The translations under genes were made by a program, and so were the position numbers. This document shows positions 1-8,634 of a stretch of 64,000 nt of DNA, in pieces. This stretch comes from Bacillota bacterium. Lineage in GTDB: Bacteria > Bacillota > Clostridia > Christensenellales > Aristaeellaceae. The notes below the pieces were generated by a model that was not told the origin of the DNA, ran no database searches, and saw only the letters and a list, made by a program, of their open reading frames with translations. The number at the start of each line of letters is the position of its first letter. Position 1 is the first letter of the stretch. The stretch spans positions 1-64,000 of the forward strand of contig JAEWTC010000088.1 in the NCBI GenBank assembly GCA_023459675.1. Direction: 5' to 3'.

Positions 1-554
1 ATGCCCTGCGCGGCGGACATCCGCAGCAAAACAACGACGCCGTACGCAAACGCCGCGCCGCTGCCCACGGCGATGAGGCTGTCCATATTGGGTGCGCGCC
101 GGAGCAGCAGTTTGAAACCCGTGCTGAAATACGCGCGGTTGACAAACACCACGGGGGTGGCGAGAAGCAGCTGCACCAGCGCGTTGGTCAGCGGGTTTTG
201 CGCCATGCTGAGGAACGCGGGAACCGGAAGCCCGAGCATCGGCCCCATGCTGATCAACAGCAGCGGAACAAGAAAGCACAGGGAAACCAGGAAGCGCATT
301 TTCAGCGGTTCTTTAGGTTCAGGTAAAGACTTGCTTGCCTCCGCCGGATGATCGGCCACCGCGCGGTAACCCGCGTGATCCACCGCCGAGGCGATCTCCT
401 GCTCGTGGGGGGCTCCATCCCTGGTTTTCACGCGCATGGCGTTTCCAAGCAGGTCCACCTGCACGTCTTCCACAAACGGCAGCTTGCGTACCGCTTTATC
501 CACATGCGCGCTGCATGCGGCGCACGTCATTCCTTCCACACGATACCGATCCAT
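1..554 (-). CDS. copA: Copper-translocating P-type ATPase, N-terminal part (runs off window)
   Basis: Heavy-metal P1B ATPase that would pump Cu(I) out across the membrane. The start is ATG at 554, with GGAGGTG just upstream. The visible 184 residues begin with an HMA metal-binding domain carrying GMTCAAC at residues 8-14, the CxxC copper site. A short linker rich in E, P and S follows, then the first two membrane segments (about 86-105 and 123-140). Next is PNMDSLIAVGS, a signature of CopA-type pumps at the start of the third segment. The P-domain (CPC, DKTGT) lies outside the window. It is divergent from a chromate transporter. A palindrome in its promoter suggests metal-responsive control. 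The family is clear from HMA plus the PNMDSL motif; Cu(I) rather than Ag(I) or Cd(II) is inferred from the GMTCAAC type. Confidence 0.93.
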   Translation of the reverse strand, partial: MDRYRVEGMTCAACSAHVDKAVRKLPFVEDVQVDLLGNAMRVKTRDGAPHEQEIASAVDHAGYRAVADHPAEASKSLPEPKEPLKMRFLVSLCFLVPLLLISMGPMLGLPVPAFLSMAQNPLTNALVQLLLATPVVFVNRAYFSTGFKLLLRRAPNMDSLIAVGSGAAFAYGVVVLLRMSAAQG

Positions 555-576
555 AACGCGTCACCTCCATAAGCGC

Positions 577-605
577 AGTATACCCCATTTTGTCAAATGG
601 GAAAC
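577..605 (-). promoter_or_regulatory. copA promoter with palindromic operator candidate
   Basis: On the minus strand a TATACT -10 lies at 577-582. At the proper distance (600-605) is only GTTTCC, a poor -35. The spacer holds a perfect inverted repeat, CCCATTT-TGTC-AAATGGG, at 584-601. A palindrome between the -10 and a weak -35 is the layout of metal-responsive control by CsoR or MerR-type proteins. It does not match the CopY box (TACAnnTGTA). The regulator is not in the window. Confidence 0.5.
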
Positions 606-667
606 AGGCAGGAAAAACCAAGGCGCTGCGAGAAACCATTCTCATGAATACCTTTGGGAGTGAACGC

Positions 668-1207
668 ATGAAAAAATACCTGAACCTGTATGCGACGTTT
701 TTCCTGATCGGAAGCATCACGTTTGGCGGCGGCTATGCCGTGCTTCCGATTTTAATGCGGGAGCTTGTCCAAAAGCGGCAGTGGACCACCGAGGAAGATT
801 TGCTGGACGGCTTTGCCATCAGCCAATCCACGCCCGGCGTGATCTGCGTGAACATCGCCACGCTGATCGGGTATCGCAGAAGCGGCTTCTGGGGCGCCGT
901 GGCCGCCACGCTGGGCGTGATCACGCCGCCGCTGATTTTGATTACGGCCATCGCGTCCGCCTTGCAGACGGTGGAAAGCCTTCCCTGGGTACGGCACGCG
1001 TTTGCGGGCATCCGCATCGCCGTCAGCGCGCTGATCGCCTCCACGGTATGGAACCTCGCCGCGAAAAACGCGCGCACGTGGCTCAAGGCGTTGATCGCCG
1101 TTTCCGCCTTCGTAACCGTGGCCATTCTCAAGCTCTCGCCGATCTACGTCACGATAGCGTTCGCCGTGCTCGGAGTGTTTGTGTTTGGAAGGAGGCGGCC
1201 TGCGTGA
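668..1207 (+). CDS. Chromate transporter, N-terminal-type half (CHR family)
   Basis: Short-chain CHR-family membrane protein of 179 aa. Members act in pairs to form one chromate/sulfate carrier. The start at 668 (MKKYLN) has GGGAG seven bases upstream; an in-frame ATG at 644 has no SD. Typical motifs are FGGGYAVLP near residue 20, then a DGFAISQSTPG region and AATLGVITPP. Several hydrophobic helices follow. It overlaps the next gene at GTGA, so the two halves are translationally coupled. The substrate in this organism is unproven: many CHR proteins in gut anaerobes have no tested chromate role. Confidence 0.88.
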   Translation: MKKYLNLYATFFLIGSITFGGGYAVLPILMRELVQKRQWTTEEDLLDGFAISQSTPGVICVNIATLIGYRRSGFWGAVAATLGVITPPLILITAIASALQTVESLPWVRHAFAGIRIAVSALIASTVWNLAAKNARTWLKALIAVSAFVTVAILKLSPIYVTIAFAVLGVFVFGRRRPA

Positions 1208-1761
1208 TTTATTTGCAGCTCGCGTTCGAGTTTTTCAAGGCCGGTTTGTTCGCCGTCGGCGGCGGGCTTGCCACGCTTCCGTTTCTGATGCAGACGTCGC
1301 TTCGGTATCCGCAGTGGTTTTCGCTGGACGACCTGATGCAGATGGTGGCCGTGTCCGAATCCACGCCCGGCCCGATCGGCGTGAACATGGCAAGCTACGT
1401 GGGTTTCCACGTGGCGGGTATCCCCGGCGCCGTGGTGGCCACGCTCTCGCTGACGCTGCCGGCGTTTTTATCCATCCTGCTGGTGATCCGCGTTCTGGAC
1501 CACTTTCAAAATAACCGCTTCATCACGGGCGGCATGGAAGCGCTTCGCCCCGCCGTAACCGGCCTGATTGCCGCCGCGGGGTACCTGGTGCTGCGGTCGG
1601 TGCTGTTCGCCGCGCAGGACGGGGTGGAAACGTTCCGTTGGGTGTCGCTGCTGCTGTTTCTCCTGCTGTTAGGGCTGCTGCGCGTCAAGCCGCTCGCGCG
1701 CATTCACCCCGTGGCCTACATCGCCGCGGGCGCTGTGTTCGGCGTCGTTCTGCAGTTGTAG
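1204..1761 (+). CDS. Chromate transporter, C-terminal-type half (CHR family)
   Basis: Partner of the preceding CHR protein, 185 aa. The start is GTG at 1204 with GGAGG at 1191-1195; the start overlaps the upstream stop by four bases. It shows the same signatures in diverged form: FAVGGGLATLPF near residue 16, the SESTPGPIGVN motif, and the VATLSLTLPAF membrane segment. The two halves are paralogous and together correspond to one long-chain ChrA. No terminator is evident between this gene and the sugar-transferase promoter. Confidence 0.88.
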   Translation: MIYLQLAFEFFKAGLFAVGGGLATLPFLMQTSLRYPQWFSLDDLMQMVAVSESTPGPIGVNMASYVGFHVAGIPGAVVATLSLTLPAFLSILLVIRVLDHFQNNRFITGGMEALRPAVTGLIAAAGYLVLRSVLFAAQDGVETFRWVSLLLFLLLLGLLRVKPLARIHPVAYIAAGAVFGVVLQL

Positions 1762-1786
1762 GAGGGCTTGGGAAGCCCCGCGTTTC

Positions 1787-1815
1787 TTGACTTTGCCCGC
1801 CCGGTATGATATTCT
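1787..1815 (+). promoter_or_regulatory. Promoter of the surface-sugar operon
   Basis: TTGACT at 1787-1792, a 17-base spacer, and TATTCT at 1810-1815. It lies about 95 bases before the sugar-transferase start. It is the only good sigma-A-like match in this gap. Confidence 0.6.
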
Positions 1816-1909
1816 TCGGTTGGCTGTTTCGGGCCGTATCTCTGGGAACGCGCCGCAAAACCCTGCATTGCGATACGGTGCGGGGTACGGTTTTGCAACG
1901 GAGGCACAC

Positions 1910-3310
1910 ATGAAAAAACGGGTTCTCCAGTCGCAGATTCTTTCAACCAGTTTTCAAGCGGCGCTCTATATCATCATTTTCCTGACGTTCTTCCTTCCGT
2001 TATCGATTACCAACCCGCAGATTATCAATATGAGCCGCACCGCCGCCATCACCATGGCGACGTTTGGCGTTGTGCTGTTTATTTTAACCAACGTGTACGG
2101 CGGTTATTCGCTGGGGATCAACAAGGCCCGGTCCGTGTTCTTCTCCATCCTGATTTCCGTAGTGATGACGGATATCGTAGCCTACCTGCAGCTGCAGATC
2201 ATGAACGTAAACCGGTACAACAATCCCCACCTGATCCTGTTCGGTGAGGATTTTCTGCTGTTTATCATCAGCGTGGCGCTGCAGACGGCGTTTATTTACC
2301 TGTTTGTGAAGCTCGGGTATTTTTTCTACTTCAAAATCAACCCGCCGGAACGCTGCTGCATCATCTCGTCCTCGCAGGAGCAGGCAGACCATATCGCGGA
2401 AAAAATCGGCACCTTCGTGCAGAAGTACGAGCTGTGCGATGTGCTGCATTACAACTGCGAGGATTTATACGAGACCATCAACGATTACGACGTGGTGTTT
2501 CTCTCCGGCATCCCGGACACCGAGGAAGCCCGGATCAAGGGCTATTGCTATAAACACGGCAAATCCATGTACCTGCTGGCGGAGCTGGAGGATGTGATCG
2601 TATCCGCTTCCGCGCAGGTGGTGATCGACGATGCACCCTTTTTGTACACCCGGCGCGTGGAACCCTCGCTGACTCAGCGGTTTTTAAAGCGCGTGATGGA
2701 TATCGTCATCTCGGCGGCAGGCATATTGCTGTTAAGCCCCCTGATGATCGCCGCGGCGATCGCAATCGCTACCACCAGCAAAGGCCCCGTTTTTTACCGG
2801 CAGGAGCGCGCAACCATCAACGGCCGGGTGTTTCGCATCATCAAATTCCGCACGATGTACGACCAGGCGGACACGCAGGCGGAATCCGCAAGCGAGAACG
2901 ACACGCGGATTACCAAGCCGGGGCGTATCCTGCGCAAGTACCGCATCGACGAGCTTCCCCAGCTGTTCAACGTGTTGATCGGCGATATGAGCGTGGTGGG
3001 GCCGCGCCCGGAAATGCTGGAAAACGTGGACCGCTATACGCGCGAGGTGCCGGAGTTTGAATACCGCAACCAGATGAAAGCCGGGCTCACGGGGCAGGCG
3101 CAGATCGACGGCAAGTACAACACCTCTCCCAAAGACAAGATCATTCTTGATCTGTTGTATATCGAACAGTTTTCCCTTTCGCTGGACATCAAGCTGATGC
3201 TGAGAACGCTGACCGTGTTCTTCCGGCACGACAGTACGGAGGGTTTTCAGGCACGGAAAAAGCACAGGACGATGCCGATGCGAACGCAAGCGCGCAACAG
3301 GGATCACTGA
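1910..3310 (+). CDS. Polyprenyl-phosphate sugar-1-phosphate transferase (exopolysaccharide/capsule initiation)
   Basis: Bacterial sugar transferase of the WbaP/CpsE type, 466 aa. It moves a hexose-1-phosphate from a UDP-sugar to undecaprenyl phosphate at the inner membrane face, the first step of polysaccharide assembly. The start at 1910 (MKKRVL) has GGAGG; the upstream in-frame extension lacks an SD. Four N-terminal membrane helices (about 14-140) precede a soluble domain. The catalytic domain starts at KRVMDIV (residue 260) with its re-entrant helix, then KFRTM (about 312), DELPQ (about 347) and the VGPRPE motif. The last 30 residues are basic and variable. It is followed after 21 bases by a nucleotidyltransferase and then galE, a likely operon supplying UDP-galactose or a related sugar. 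Confidence 0.9.
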   Translation: MKKRVLQSQILSTSFQAALYIIIFLTFFLPLSITNPQIINMSRTAAITMATFGVVLFILTNVYGGYSLGINKARSVFFSILISVVMTDIVAYLQLQIMNVNRYNNPHLILFGEDFLLFIISVALQTAFIYLFVKLGYFFYFKINPPERCCIISSSQEQADHIAEKIGTFVQKYELCDVLHYNCEDLYETINDYDVVFLSGIPDTEEARIKGYCYKHGKSMYLLAELEDVIVSASAQVVIDDAPFLYTRRVEPSLTQRFLKRVMDIVISAAGILLLSPLMIAAAIAIATTSKGPVFYRQERATINGRVFRIIKFRTMYDQADTQAESASENDTRITKPGRILRKYRIDELPQLFNVLIGDMSVVGPRPEMLENVDRYTREVPEFEYRNQMKAGLTGQAQIDGKYNTSPKDKIILDLLYIEQFSLSLDIKLMLRTLTVFFRHDSTEGFQARKKHRTMPMRTQARNRDH

Positions 3311-3331
3311 ACAGCAAACGGAGGCGGTTTC

Positions 3332-4237
3332 ATGGATCACACACTGCTGATTATGGCAGCCGGTATGGGTTCCCGGTACGGAGGCAACAAACAGATTGAC
3401 GGAATGGGCCCCAACAACGAGATTTTGCTGGAGTACTCCGTATACGATGCGCTGGAAGCCGGGTTTAACAAGGTTGTGTTCATTATCAAGCATGATTTTG
3501 AGGACCGTATGCATGAGATCATCGGCGACCGGCTGAGCCGCCGTGTGAAAGTGGAGTACGCGTTTCAGGATTACAGCTCCCTGCCCGCCTGGTATACCGT
3601 GCCGGCGGGGCGCACCAAACCGTTTGGCACCGTGCACGCGGTGCTGTGCGCGCGGGAATTTCTCACCGAGCCGTTCGCCGTGGTGAACGCCGACGATTAT
3701 TACGGCCGCGATCCCTACCGCACCATCTTGAAGCGCATCGAAACCTTGCAACCCGAGCGGGAAGCCTGCATGGTGTGCTACCGCCTGAAGAATACCGTAA
3801 GCGACAACGGCCACGTAACGCGCGGCGTTTGCGAAACGGACGCGAACGGAAAGCTGACCAAGCTTACGGAAACCTATAAAATCCAGCGCTTCCCGGACGG
3901 CACCATCCGCGATACCTTTACCGATCCCGCGGGCGTGACGCTGGACCCCGAATGCCTGGTGAGCATGAACTTGTTCGGTTATACGCCGTGGTTTTTGGAG
4001 GTTGCGCAGCGCCGGTTTGAGGATTTCTTGAAGTCCCTGAAAAAGGACGAGCAAAAAGCCGAGTTCGTGCTGCCCACCCTGACCGACGACATGATGCAAG
4101 GCGACGGCTTGACCGTGGACGTGCTGACGACGGACGCGTCGTGGTTTGGCGTGACCTATCAGGAGGACAAACCGTACGTGCAGAGCCGGCTTCTGGAGAT
4201 GCACAAACAGGGCGTTTACCCCAATATCCTTTTCTAG
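3332..4237 (+). CDS. Sugar-phosphate nucleotidyltransferase-like protein
   Basis: NTP-transferase family protein, 301 aa, with GGAGG upstream of ATG 3332. The nucleotide-binding signature MAAGMGSRYGG is at residues 8-18, and the metal-binding NADDYYG motif lies near residue 120. The N-terminus departs from GlmU and GalU, whose signature is GxGTRxxP; here it reads GSRYGGNKQ. The exact sugar substrate therefore cannot be named. Proteins of this type often sit in polysaccharide loci. Its place between the sugar transferase and galE suggests it activates a hexose phosphate for surface glycan synthesis. No lipid- or membrane-associated segment is seen. Confidence 0.78.
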   Translation: MDHTLLIMAAGMGSRYGGNKQIDGMGPNNEILLEYSVYDALEAGFNKVVFIIKHDFEDRMHEIIGDRLSRRVKVEYAFQDYSSLPAWYTVPAGRTKPFGTVHAVLCAREFLTEPFAVVNADDYYGRDPYRTILKRIETLQPEREACMVCYRLKNTVSDNGHVTRGVCETDANGKLTKLTETYKIQRFPDGTIRDTFTDPAGVTLDPECLVSMNLFGYTPWFLEVAQRRFEDFLKSLKKDEQKAEFVLPTLTDDMMQGDGLTVDVLTTDASWFGVTYQEDKPYVQSRLLEMHKQGVYPNILF

Positions 4238-4253
4238 GCAGCGGAGGAAAACC

Positions 4254-5267
4254 ATGAGGATACTTTTAACGGGCGGCGCGGGTTACATCGGTTCCCATAC
4301 CTATACGGAGCTTTGCGCCGCTGGGCATGAAGCGGTGATTGCGGATAACTACTACAACAGTTCCCCCGAAGTTCTAAAACGGCTGGAGACCATCACCGGC
4401 AAGCCCGTGACCGCGTACAACGTTGACGTGCGCGACGCGCAGGCGATGGAGCCGATCTTCTCAGCGCATGCGTTTGACGCGGTGATCCATTTCGCGGGCT
4501 ACAAGGCCGTGGGAGAGAGCGTGCAAAAGCCGCTGCAGTACTACCGCAACAACCTGGACAGCACCCTGACGCTGTGCGAGCTGATGGAAAAGCACGGCGT
4601 GACGCGCTTTGTTTTCTCCTCCTCCGCAACCGTGTACCACGCTTCCTGCACTTCGCCGCTTTCGGAAACCATGCGGCTTGGCTGCACGAACCCCTATGCG
4701 TGGACCAAGTTCATGATCGAGCAAATACTCACCGATATCGCGGCGGCCAACCCGGCCTGGTCGGTTGCGCTTCTTCGGTACTTCAACCCCATCGGCGCAC
4801 ATGAAAGCGGCCTCATCGGTGAAGACCCCGTGGGCATTCCCAACAACCTGATGCCCTTCATCACGCAGGTGGCTTCCGGCAGGCGGGACGCGCTGCAGGT
4901 TTTCGGCAACGACTACCCCACGCCGGACGGAACCGGCGTGCGCGATTACCTGCACGTTACAGACCTTGCCAAAGGCCACGTGACGGCTTGCGAATACCTG
5001 CGGACCCATACGGGCGCGCTTGCGGTGAACCTGGGAACGGGCGTGGGCTACAGCGTGCTGGACGTTGTACACGCCTTTGAGCGCGTAACGGGCATCCTGA
5101 TCCCCTATACGGTTACGGCGCGCCGCCCGGGCGATTTGGCCGTATCCTACGCAAACCCCGATAAGGCCAAACAGGTGCTGGGCTGGACGGCGAAGAAAAC
5201 GCTGGACGATATGTGCCGGGATTCCTGGCGCTGGCAGAGCGGAAACCCCAACGGGTACCGGAGCTGA
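4254..5267 (+). CDS. galE: UDP-glucose 4-epimerase
   Basis: Extended short-chain dehydrogenase that interconverts UDP-glucose and UDP-galactose, cytosolic, NAD-dependent. It is 337 aa, the usual GalE length. Visible motifs are the Rossmann GGAGYIGS at residues 7-14, the catalytic Ser/Thr stretch SSSATVY (about 122-128) and the YxxxK pair Y148/K152 (YAWTK). The substrate-side ALRYFNPIGAH motif is also present. GGAGG precedes ATG 4254, and it lies 16 bases after the nucleotidyltransferase. It is the last gene of the unit, followed by a strong terminator. It could feed the glycan made by the upstream transferase or serve the Leloir pathway. Confidence 0.95.
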   Translation: MRILLTGGAGYIGSHTYTELCAAGHEAVIADNYYNSSPEVLKRLETITGKPVTAYNVDVRDAQAMEPIFSAHAFDAVIHFAGYKAVGESVQKPLQYYRNNLDSTLTLCELMEKHGVTRFVFSSSATVYHASCTSPLSETMRLGCTNPYAWTKFMIEQILTDIAAANPAWSVALLRYFNPIGAHESGLIGEDPVGIPNNLMPFITQVASGRRDALQVFGNDYPTPDGTGVRDYLHVTDLAKGHVTACEYLRTHTGALAVNLGTGVGYSVLDVVHAFERVTGILIPYTVTARRPGDLAVSYANPDKAKQVLGWTAKKTLDDMCRDSWRWQSGNPNGYRS

Positions 5268-5329
5268 CCCGATGCCGGACGCCCAGCCGCCGGGGGACGG
5301 GTTGCCGGTTGATACGATTGTTTTCCCTG

Positions 5330-5356
5330 CGCGCCGCAACCGCGGCGCGTTTTTTT
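5330..5356 (+). terminator. Rho-independent terminator after galE
   Basis: GC-rich stem (8 bp: 5330-5337 with 5342-5349, loop AACC) followed by seven T (5350-5356). Confidence 0.88.
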
Positions 5357-5553
5357 GCGCGTGCGTAAAGCCGTGCGTGCGCCATGCGCTTTGTAATGCT
5401 TCTGCACAAAGCCTCCATACAAAGCCGCCATATAAAATCGCTCTTTAAAGCCGTCGCGCAACGTCGCAGCACAAACCGCCGCTCAGAGCCGCTGTGCAGA
5501 GCCGCCGTACAAAATCGCCCCGCCAGCATCGGTTCCCGCTGAAACCCTCTTTG

Positions 5554-5701
5554 CCGCGCAGGCTTGGGTTGCCCGCCGGAACCCGCTTTACCGCGCGGGC
5601 TTGGGTTTTCCTGCGGAACCAGCTCTGCCGTACGGGTTTGGGTTCTCCTGCGGAACACGCTCCGCCGCGCAGGCTTGGGTCCACCAGCGGAACCAACTGG
5701 G
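5554..5701. repeat. 37-bp tandem repeat, four units
   Basis: Four adjacent degenerate 37-bp units start at 5554, 5591, 5628 and 5665, each opening CCGYRCRGG(C/T)TTGGGT and containing GCGGAAC or CCGGAAC near position 24. The period is not a multiple of three, so the repeats do not encode a periodic peptide. No spacers separate the units, which excludes CRISPR. To the left (about 5410-5520) is a looser family of AGCCGCC-type repeats; for example, two near-identical 23-base copies lie around 5420 and 5497. The rest of 5357-5553 holds no gene. Confidence 0.8.
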
Positions 5702-5727
5702 ACCTGCGCGCGATCCAAAAATAGCGC

Positions 5728-5756
5728 TTGACATTTGTATCTCTTTCGTTTATTGT
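5728..5756 (+). promoter_or_regulatory. Promoter of the TetR-ABC operon
   Basis: TTGACA at 5728-5733, a 17-base spacer, TATTGT at 5751-5756, about 46 bases before the tetR start. Downstream, TGAC and GTCA half-sites flank an AT-rich stretch (about 5756-5780), a weak candidate for the TetR operator. Confidence 0.75.
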
Positions 5757-5802
5757 GACCATTATGGCTTTATTAGTCATACATTCTATTGGAGATGACG
5801 GT

Positions 5803-6402
5803 ATGCCCAAATCCTTTACGGAAACAGAGAAAGCGTACATCCGGGAACGGCTGCTGCGGGAATGCGAAGCGTGCCTTGGGCTGTACGGCGTTCGCAAAAC
5901 CACGGTGGACGAGCTGGTGAAACGCGCGGGAATCCCCAAGGGAACGTTCTACCTGTTTTACGAATCCAAGGAAGCGCTGATATTCGACGTGATCCTGAAA
6001 CTCAACACGGCCGTGCAGGAAACGCTGCTCCGCCAGCTTTCCGGCATGCGGGAGAAACCGGACGCGCAACAGCTGACGGACATCATTTTCAAGCTCTACC
6101 AATCGCTGGACGGCAGCTTTCTGCTCCGGCTTGTGGAAAGCGGGGAGCTTGAATTCCTGATGCAAAAAGCGCCGCCGGAATTCGTAACCGCCAACGCGCT
6201 GGACGACGAAGCCATGATGGGCCAGATGATGGCGCTGTTCCCCGCGATGAACCCGGAAAAGAACCGGCTGTTCAGCGCGGCGCTGCGGGGCGCGTTTCTG
6301 CTGATGATCCACAAGAAGGAAATCGCATACGAACGCTTCGACGACATGCTGTACCTGATCGTCCGGGGCATCGTCATGCAGATGTTTGGAGAAGAACTAT
6401 GA
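5803..6402 (+). CDS. TetR/AcrR-family transcriptional regulator
   Basis: DNA-binding repressor of 199 aa. The start at 5803 (MPKSFT) has GGAGATGA; the longer reading frame from 5728 overlaps the promoter. The N-terminal helix-turn-helix (about residues 25-65) contains the family pattern GVRKTTVDELVKRAG followed by KGTFYLFYESKEAL. The C-terminal ligand domain is variable. It is first gene of a four-gene operon whose members all overlap by ATGA, so it most likely autoregulates the operon and the ABC exporter in response to a compound I cannot identify. Confidence 0.93.
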   Translation: MPKSFTETEKAYIRERLLRECEACLGLYGVRKTTVDELVKRAGIPKGTFYLFYESKEALIFDVILKLNTAVQETLLRQLSGMREKPDAQQLTDIIFKLYQSLDGSFLLRLVESGELEFLMQKAPPEFVTANALDDEAMMGQMMALFPAMNPEKNRLFSAALRGAFLLMIHKKEIAYERFDDMLYLIVRGIVMQMFGEEL

Positions 6403-7247
6403 TTACCGTAAACAACCTGACGTTCAGCTACACGAACAAGCCCTACATCGAGGGCATGAGCTTCGACGTGAAGGACGGCGAGATCTTCGGCTTCCTCGGC
6501 CCGTCCGGCGCAGGTAAAAGCACGCTGCAAAAGATCCTGATCGGGCTTCTGCCCCGCTACGGCGGCAGCGTTTTGGTGGACGGCGCCGAGGCAAAGCACG
6601 CAGGTAAGGGGTTTTTTGAAAAGATCGGCGTGGACTTTGAGTTCCCCAGCCTCTACGAGAAACTGACGGCACGGGAAAACCTTGCCTTTTTCGGCTCTCT
6701 GTACGGAAAACATCGGGACATCGGCGGCCTATTGCAGGCCATCGGCCTGGAACGGGACGCGGACAAGAAGGTGTCCGCGTACTCCAAGGGGATGAAATCG
6801 CGGCTTAACTTCATCAAAGCGCTGCTGCACTCCCCGCGGCTTTTGTTTCTGGACGAACCGACCAACGGGCTGGACCCCTCCAACGCGCGCGTGATGAAGG
6901 ACATGATCCTGCAGGAAAAGGCGGATGGGAAAACAATTATCCTGACAACACACAACATGTACGACGCGGCGGAGCTGTGCGACCGCGTGTCGTTCATCGT
7001 GGACGGGCAGATCCGCGCACTGGACACCCCCACCGCGCTGATGACCCGCAACCACGCCGCAGCCCTCACCTATGCCTTCCGCACGCCGGACGGTGCGCTT
7101 TCACAGCGCACCGTGCCGCTTGCCCGCACGGGCGAAGACGATACCCTGCAAAGGCTGGTGCGCGACAACGCGCTGGTATCCATCCACTCCGCGGAGCCGA
7201 CGTTAAACGACGTGTTTGTGGAGATCACGGGGAGACGCCTGCTATGA
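6399..7247 (+). CDS. ABC exporter ATP-binding protein
   Basis: Cytosolic ATPase of a drug- or lipid-type ABC exporter, 282 aa. Walker A GPSGAGKS lies near residues 35-42. The signature is degenerate, YSKGMKSR instead of LSGGQ, which is usual for this family. Walker B LLFLDEPTNGLDP is followed by the H-loop in LTTHNM. The start overlaps the tetR stop (ATGA), indicating translational coupling. The C-terminal 70 residues form the extra domain of such exporters. It pairs with the two permeases immediately downstream. Confidence 0.92.
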   Translation: MITVNNLTFSYTNKPYIEGMSFDVKDGEIFGFLGPSGAGKSTLQKILIGLLPRYGGSVLVDGAEAKHAGKGFFEKIGVDFEFPSLYEKLTARENLAFFGSLYGKHRDIGGLLQAIGLERDADKKVSAYSKGMKSRLNFIKALLHSPRLLFLDEPTNGLDPSNARVMKDMILQEKADGKTIILTTHNMYDAAELCDRVSFIVDGQIRALDTPTALMTRNHAAALTYAFRTPDGALSQRTVPLARTGEDDTLQRLVRDNALVSIHSAEPTLNDVFVEITGRRLL

Positions 7248-7927
7248 GATGGAAGTCTATGCTTGTTTCGGATATGCGCTTTCAATTCCGCTACGGTTTC
7301 TACGGCCTGTACCTGCTGTTCACGCTGATTTACGTAGGCCTGCTCGCCGCCCTGCCGGACGCATGGCGCGGCGACGCCGCGCTTTTGATGATCTTTACGG
7401 ACCCGGCCGCGATGGGGCTTTTCTTCATGGGCGCGATCGTGTTGTTTGAAAAGAATGAACGGGTGCTGGACAGCCTTGCCGTTTCCCCTGTGACGCCGCT
7501 TGCCTATGTGCTTTCCAAGATCGTATCCTTGGGGATCATCGCCACGCTGACGGCAACCGCAATCGGCGCGGCTGCCGGGGTGATGCACAGGCCGCTACTG
7601 TTCGTGGTTTCGGTCTTCCTGTGCTCGTGCCTGTTCTCCGCGCTGGGGCTGACCGCGGCGTGCCAGACGAAGACGCTCAACCAGTTCTTTCTGCTGGTCG
7701 TGCCTATGGAGGTGCTGACCGCATTGCCGGCGCTCTATTGGCTGTTCTGGGGGCGCTCCGCCCTATGGGCGCTGCACCCCGGCGCGGGCATGCTGATGCT
7801 TTGCTCCGGCCGCGGCAGCACGCCGCTTGCCCTGCTTTCGCTGATCGTATGGACGGGGCTTGGCGTTTGGATCGCCGCAAAAAGGGTGCGGCGGATGTTC
7901 CTGTCCGTGGGAGGGATTACGTTATGA
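7244..7927 (+). CDS. ABC exporter permease 1
   Basis: Integral membrane subunit, 227 aa, with about six hydrophobic segments. It overlaps the ATPase gene at ATGA (start 7244). The cytosolic loop EKNERVLDSLAVSPV is of the kind found in fluoroquinolone-export-type permeases of the ABC-2 group. It likely forms a heterodimer with the next protein. No substrate is deducible. Confidence 0.82.
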   Translation: MRWKSMLVSDMRFQFRYGFYGLYLLFTLIYVGLLAALPDAWRGDAALLMIFTDPAAMGLFFMGAIVLFEKNERVLDSLAVSPVTPLAYVLSKIVSLGIIATLTATAIGAAAGVMHRPLLFVVSVFLCSCLFSALGLTAACQTKTLNQFFLLVVPMEVLTALPALYWLFWGRSALWALHPGAGMLMLCSGRGSTPLALLSLIVWTGLGVWIAAKRVRRMFLSVGGITL

Positions 7928-8634
7928 AGCCGTATACGCGTTCGCTTGCCATGTTCCTCCGGCAGATCAGGGCGGACAGCATGCTGCTGGTGTTCTGCTT
8001 CCTGCCGTTCGTCGTTGCGGCGGTGTTCCGCTTCGGCGTTCCGTTTCTGGAGGCGCAGCTGTGCGGCTGGCTTGGGGCGGCCTCCGTGCTGGCGGGGTAC
8101 TACCTGCTGTTCGATCTGTTTTTGGCGGTATTCGCGCCTTACTTTCTCGTATTCCTCTCCGCCATGGTGATGCTTACGGAAATTGACGAGCACATTGCCG
8201 CTTACCTGGCGGTAACGCCAGTCGGCAGGCGCGGCTATCTGATGTCGCGCTTGCTGTACCCGTCGCTGGCCGCGGCGCTTATCTCCGAGGCGCTGCTTGC
8301 GGTTTGCTCTCTCACGCGCTGGGCGGCAGGAAACGCTCTCCTGCTCTGCCTGCTTTCCGCGCTTGTGTGCCTTCCCGTTGCGATGATGATCGTGACCTTC
8401 TCCCGCAACCGCGTGGAAGGCATGGCGCTTGCGAAGCTTGCGGGGCTATTCCTGTTCGGGCTGCCCGTTCCGTTCTTCCTCACGGGCGGCGCGCAGTATC
8501 TGTTTTCCTTCTTGCCGTCGTTCTGGATTGCCAAGGCGTTTACGGCAAACGGCTGGTTTGCGCTTGCGGCCGCCGCCGTATCGATGCTCTGGACCGGCGG
8601 GTTGTACCGGCGGTTTACGCGCAGGCTGCTTTGA
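7924..8634 (+). CDS. ABC exporter permease 2
   Basis: Second membrane subunit, 236 aa, about six membrane helices. Start 7924 again overlaps the previous stop by ATGA. The loop DEHIAAYLAVTPVGRRGY mirrors the ERVLDSLAVSPVTPLAY loop of permease 1, so the two are distant paralogues. Last gene of the TetR operon. No clear terminator follows before the next promoter. Confidence 0.82.
   Translation: MKPYTRSLAMFLRQIRADSMLLVFCFLPFVVAAVFRFGVPFLEAQLCGWLGAASVLAGYYLLFDLFLAVFAPYFLVFLSAMVMLTEIDEHIAAYLAVTPVGRRGYLMSRLLYPSLAAALISEALLAVCSLTRWAAGNALLLCLLSALVCLPVAMMIVTFSRNRVEGMALAKLAGLFLFGLPVPFFLTGGAQYLFSFLPSFWIAKAFTANGWFALAAAAVSMLWTGGLYRRFTRRLL

Noticed and set aside
2732..4255. 507-residue minus-strand ORF
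   Set aside because: Antisense shadow of two clear plus-strand genes; no SD or family motif.
5554..5701. Possible CRISPR array (37-bp repeats)
   Set aside because: The units are contiguous with no spacers and diverge from each other; no cas gene is in the window.
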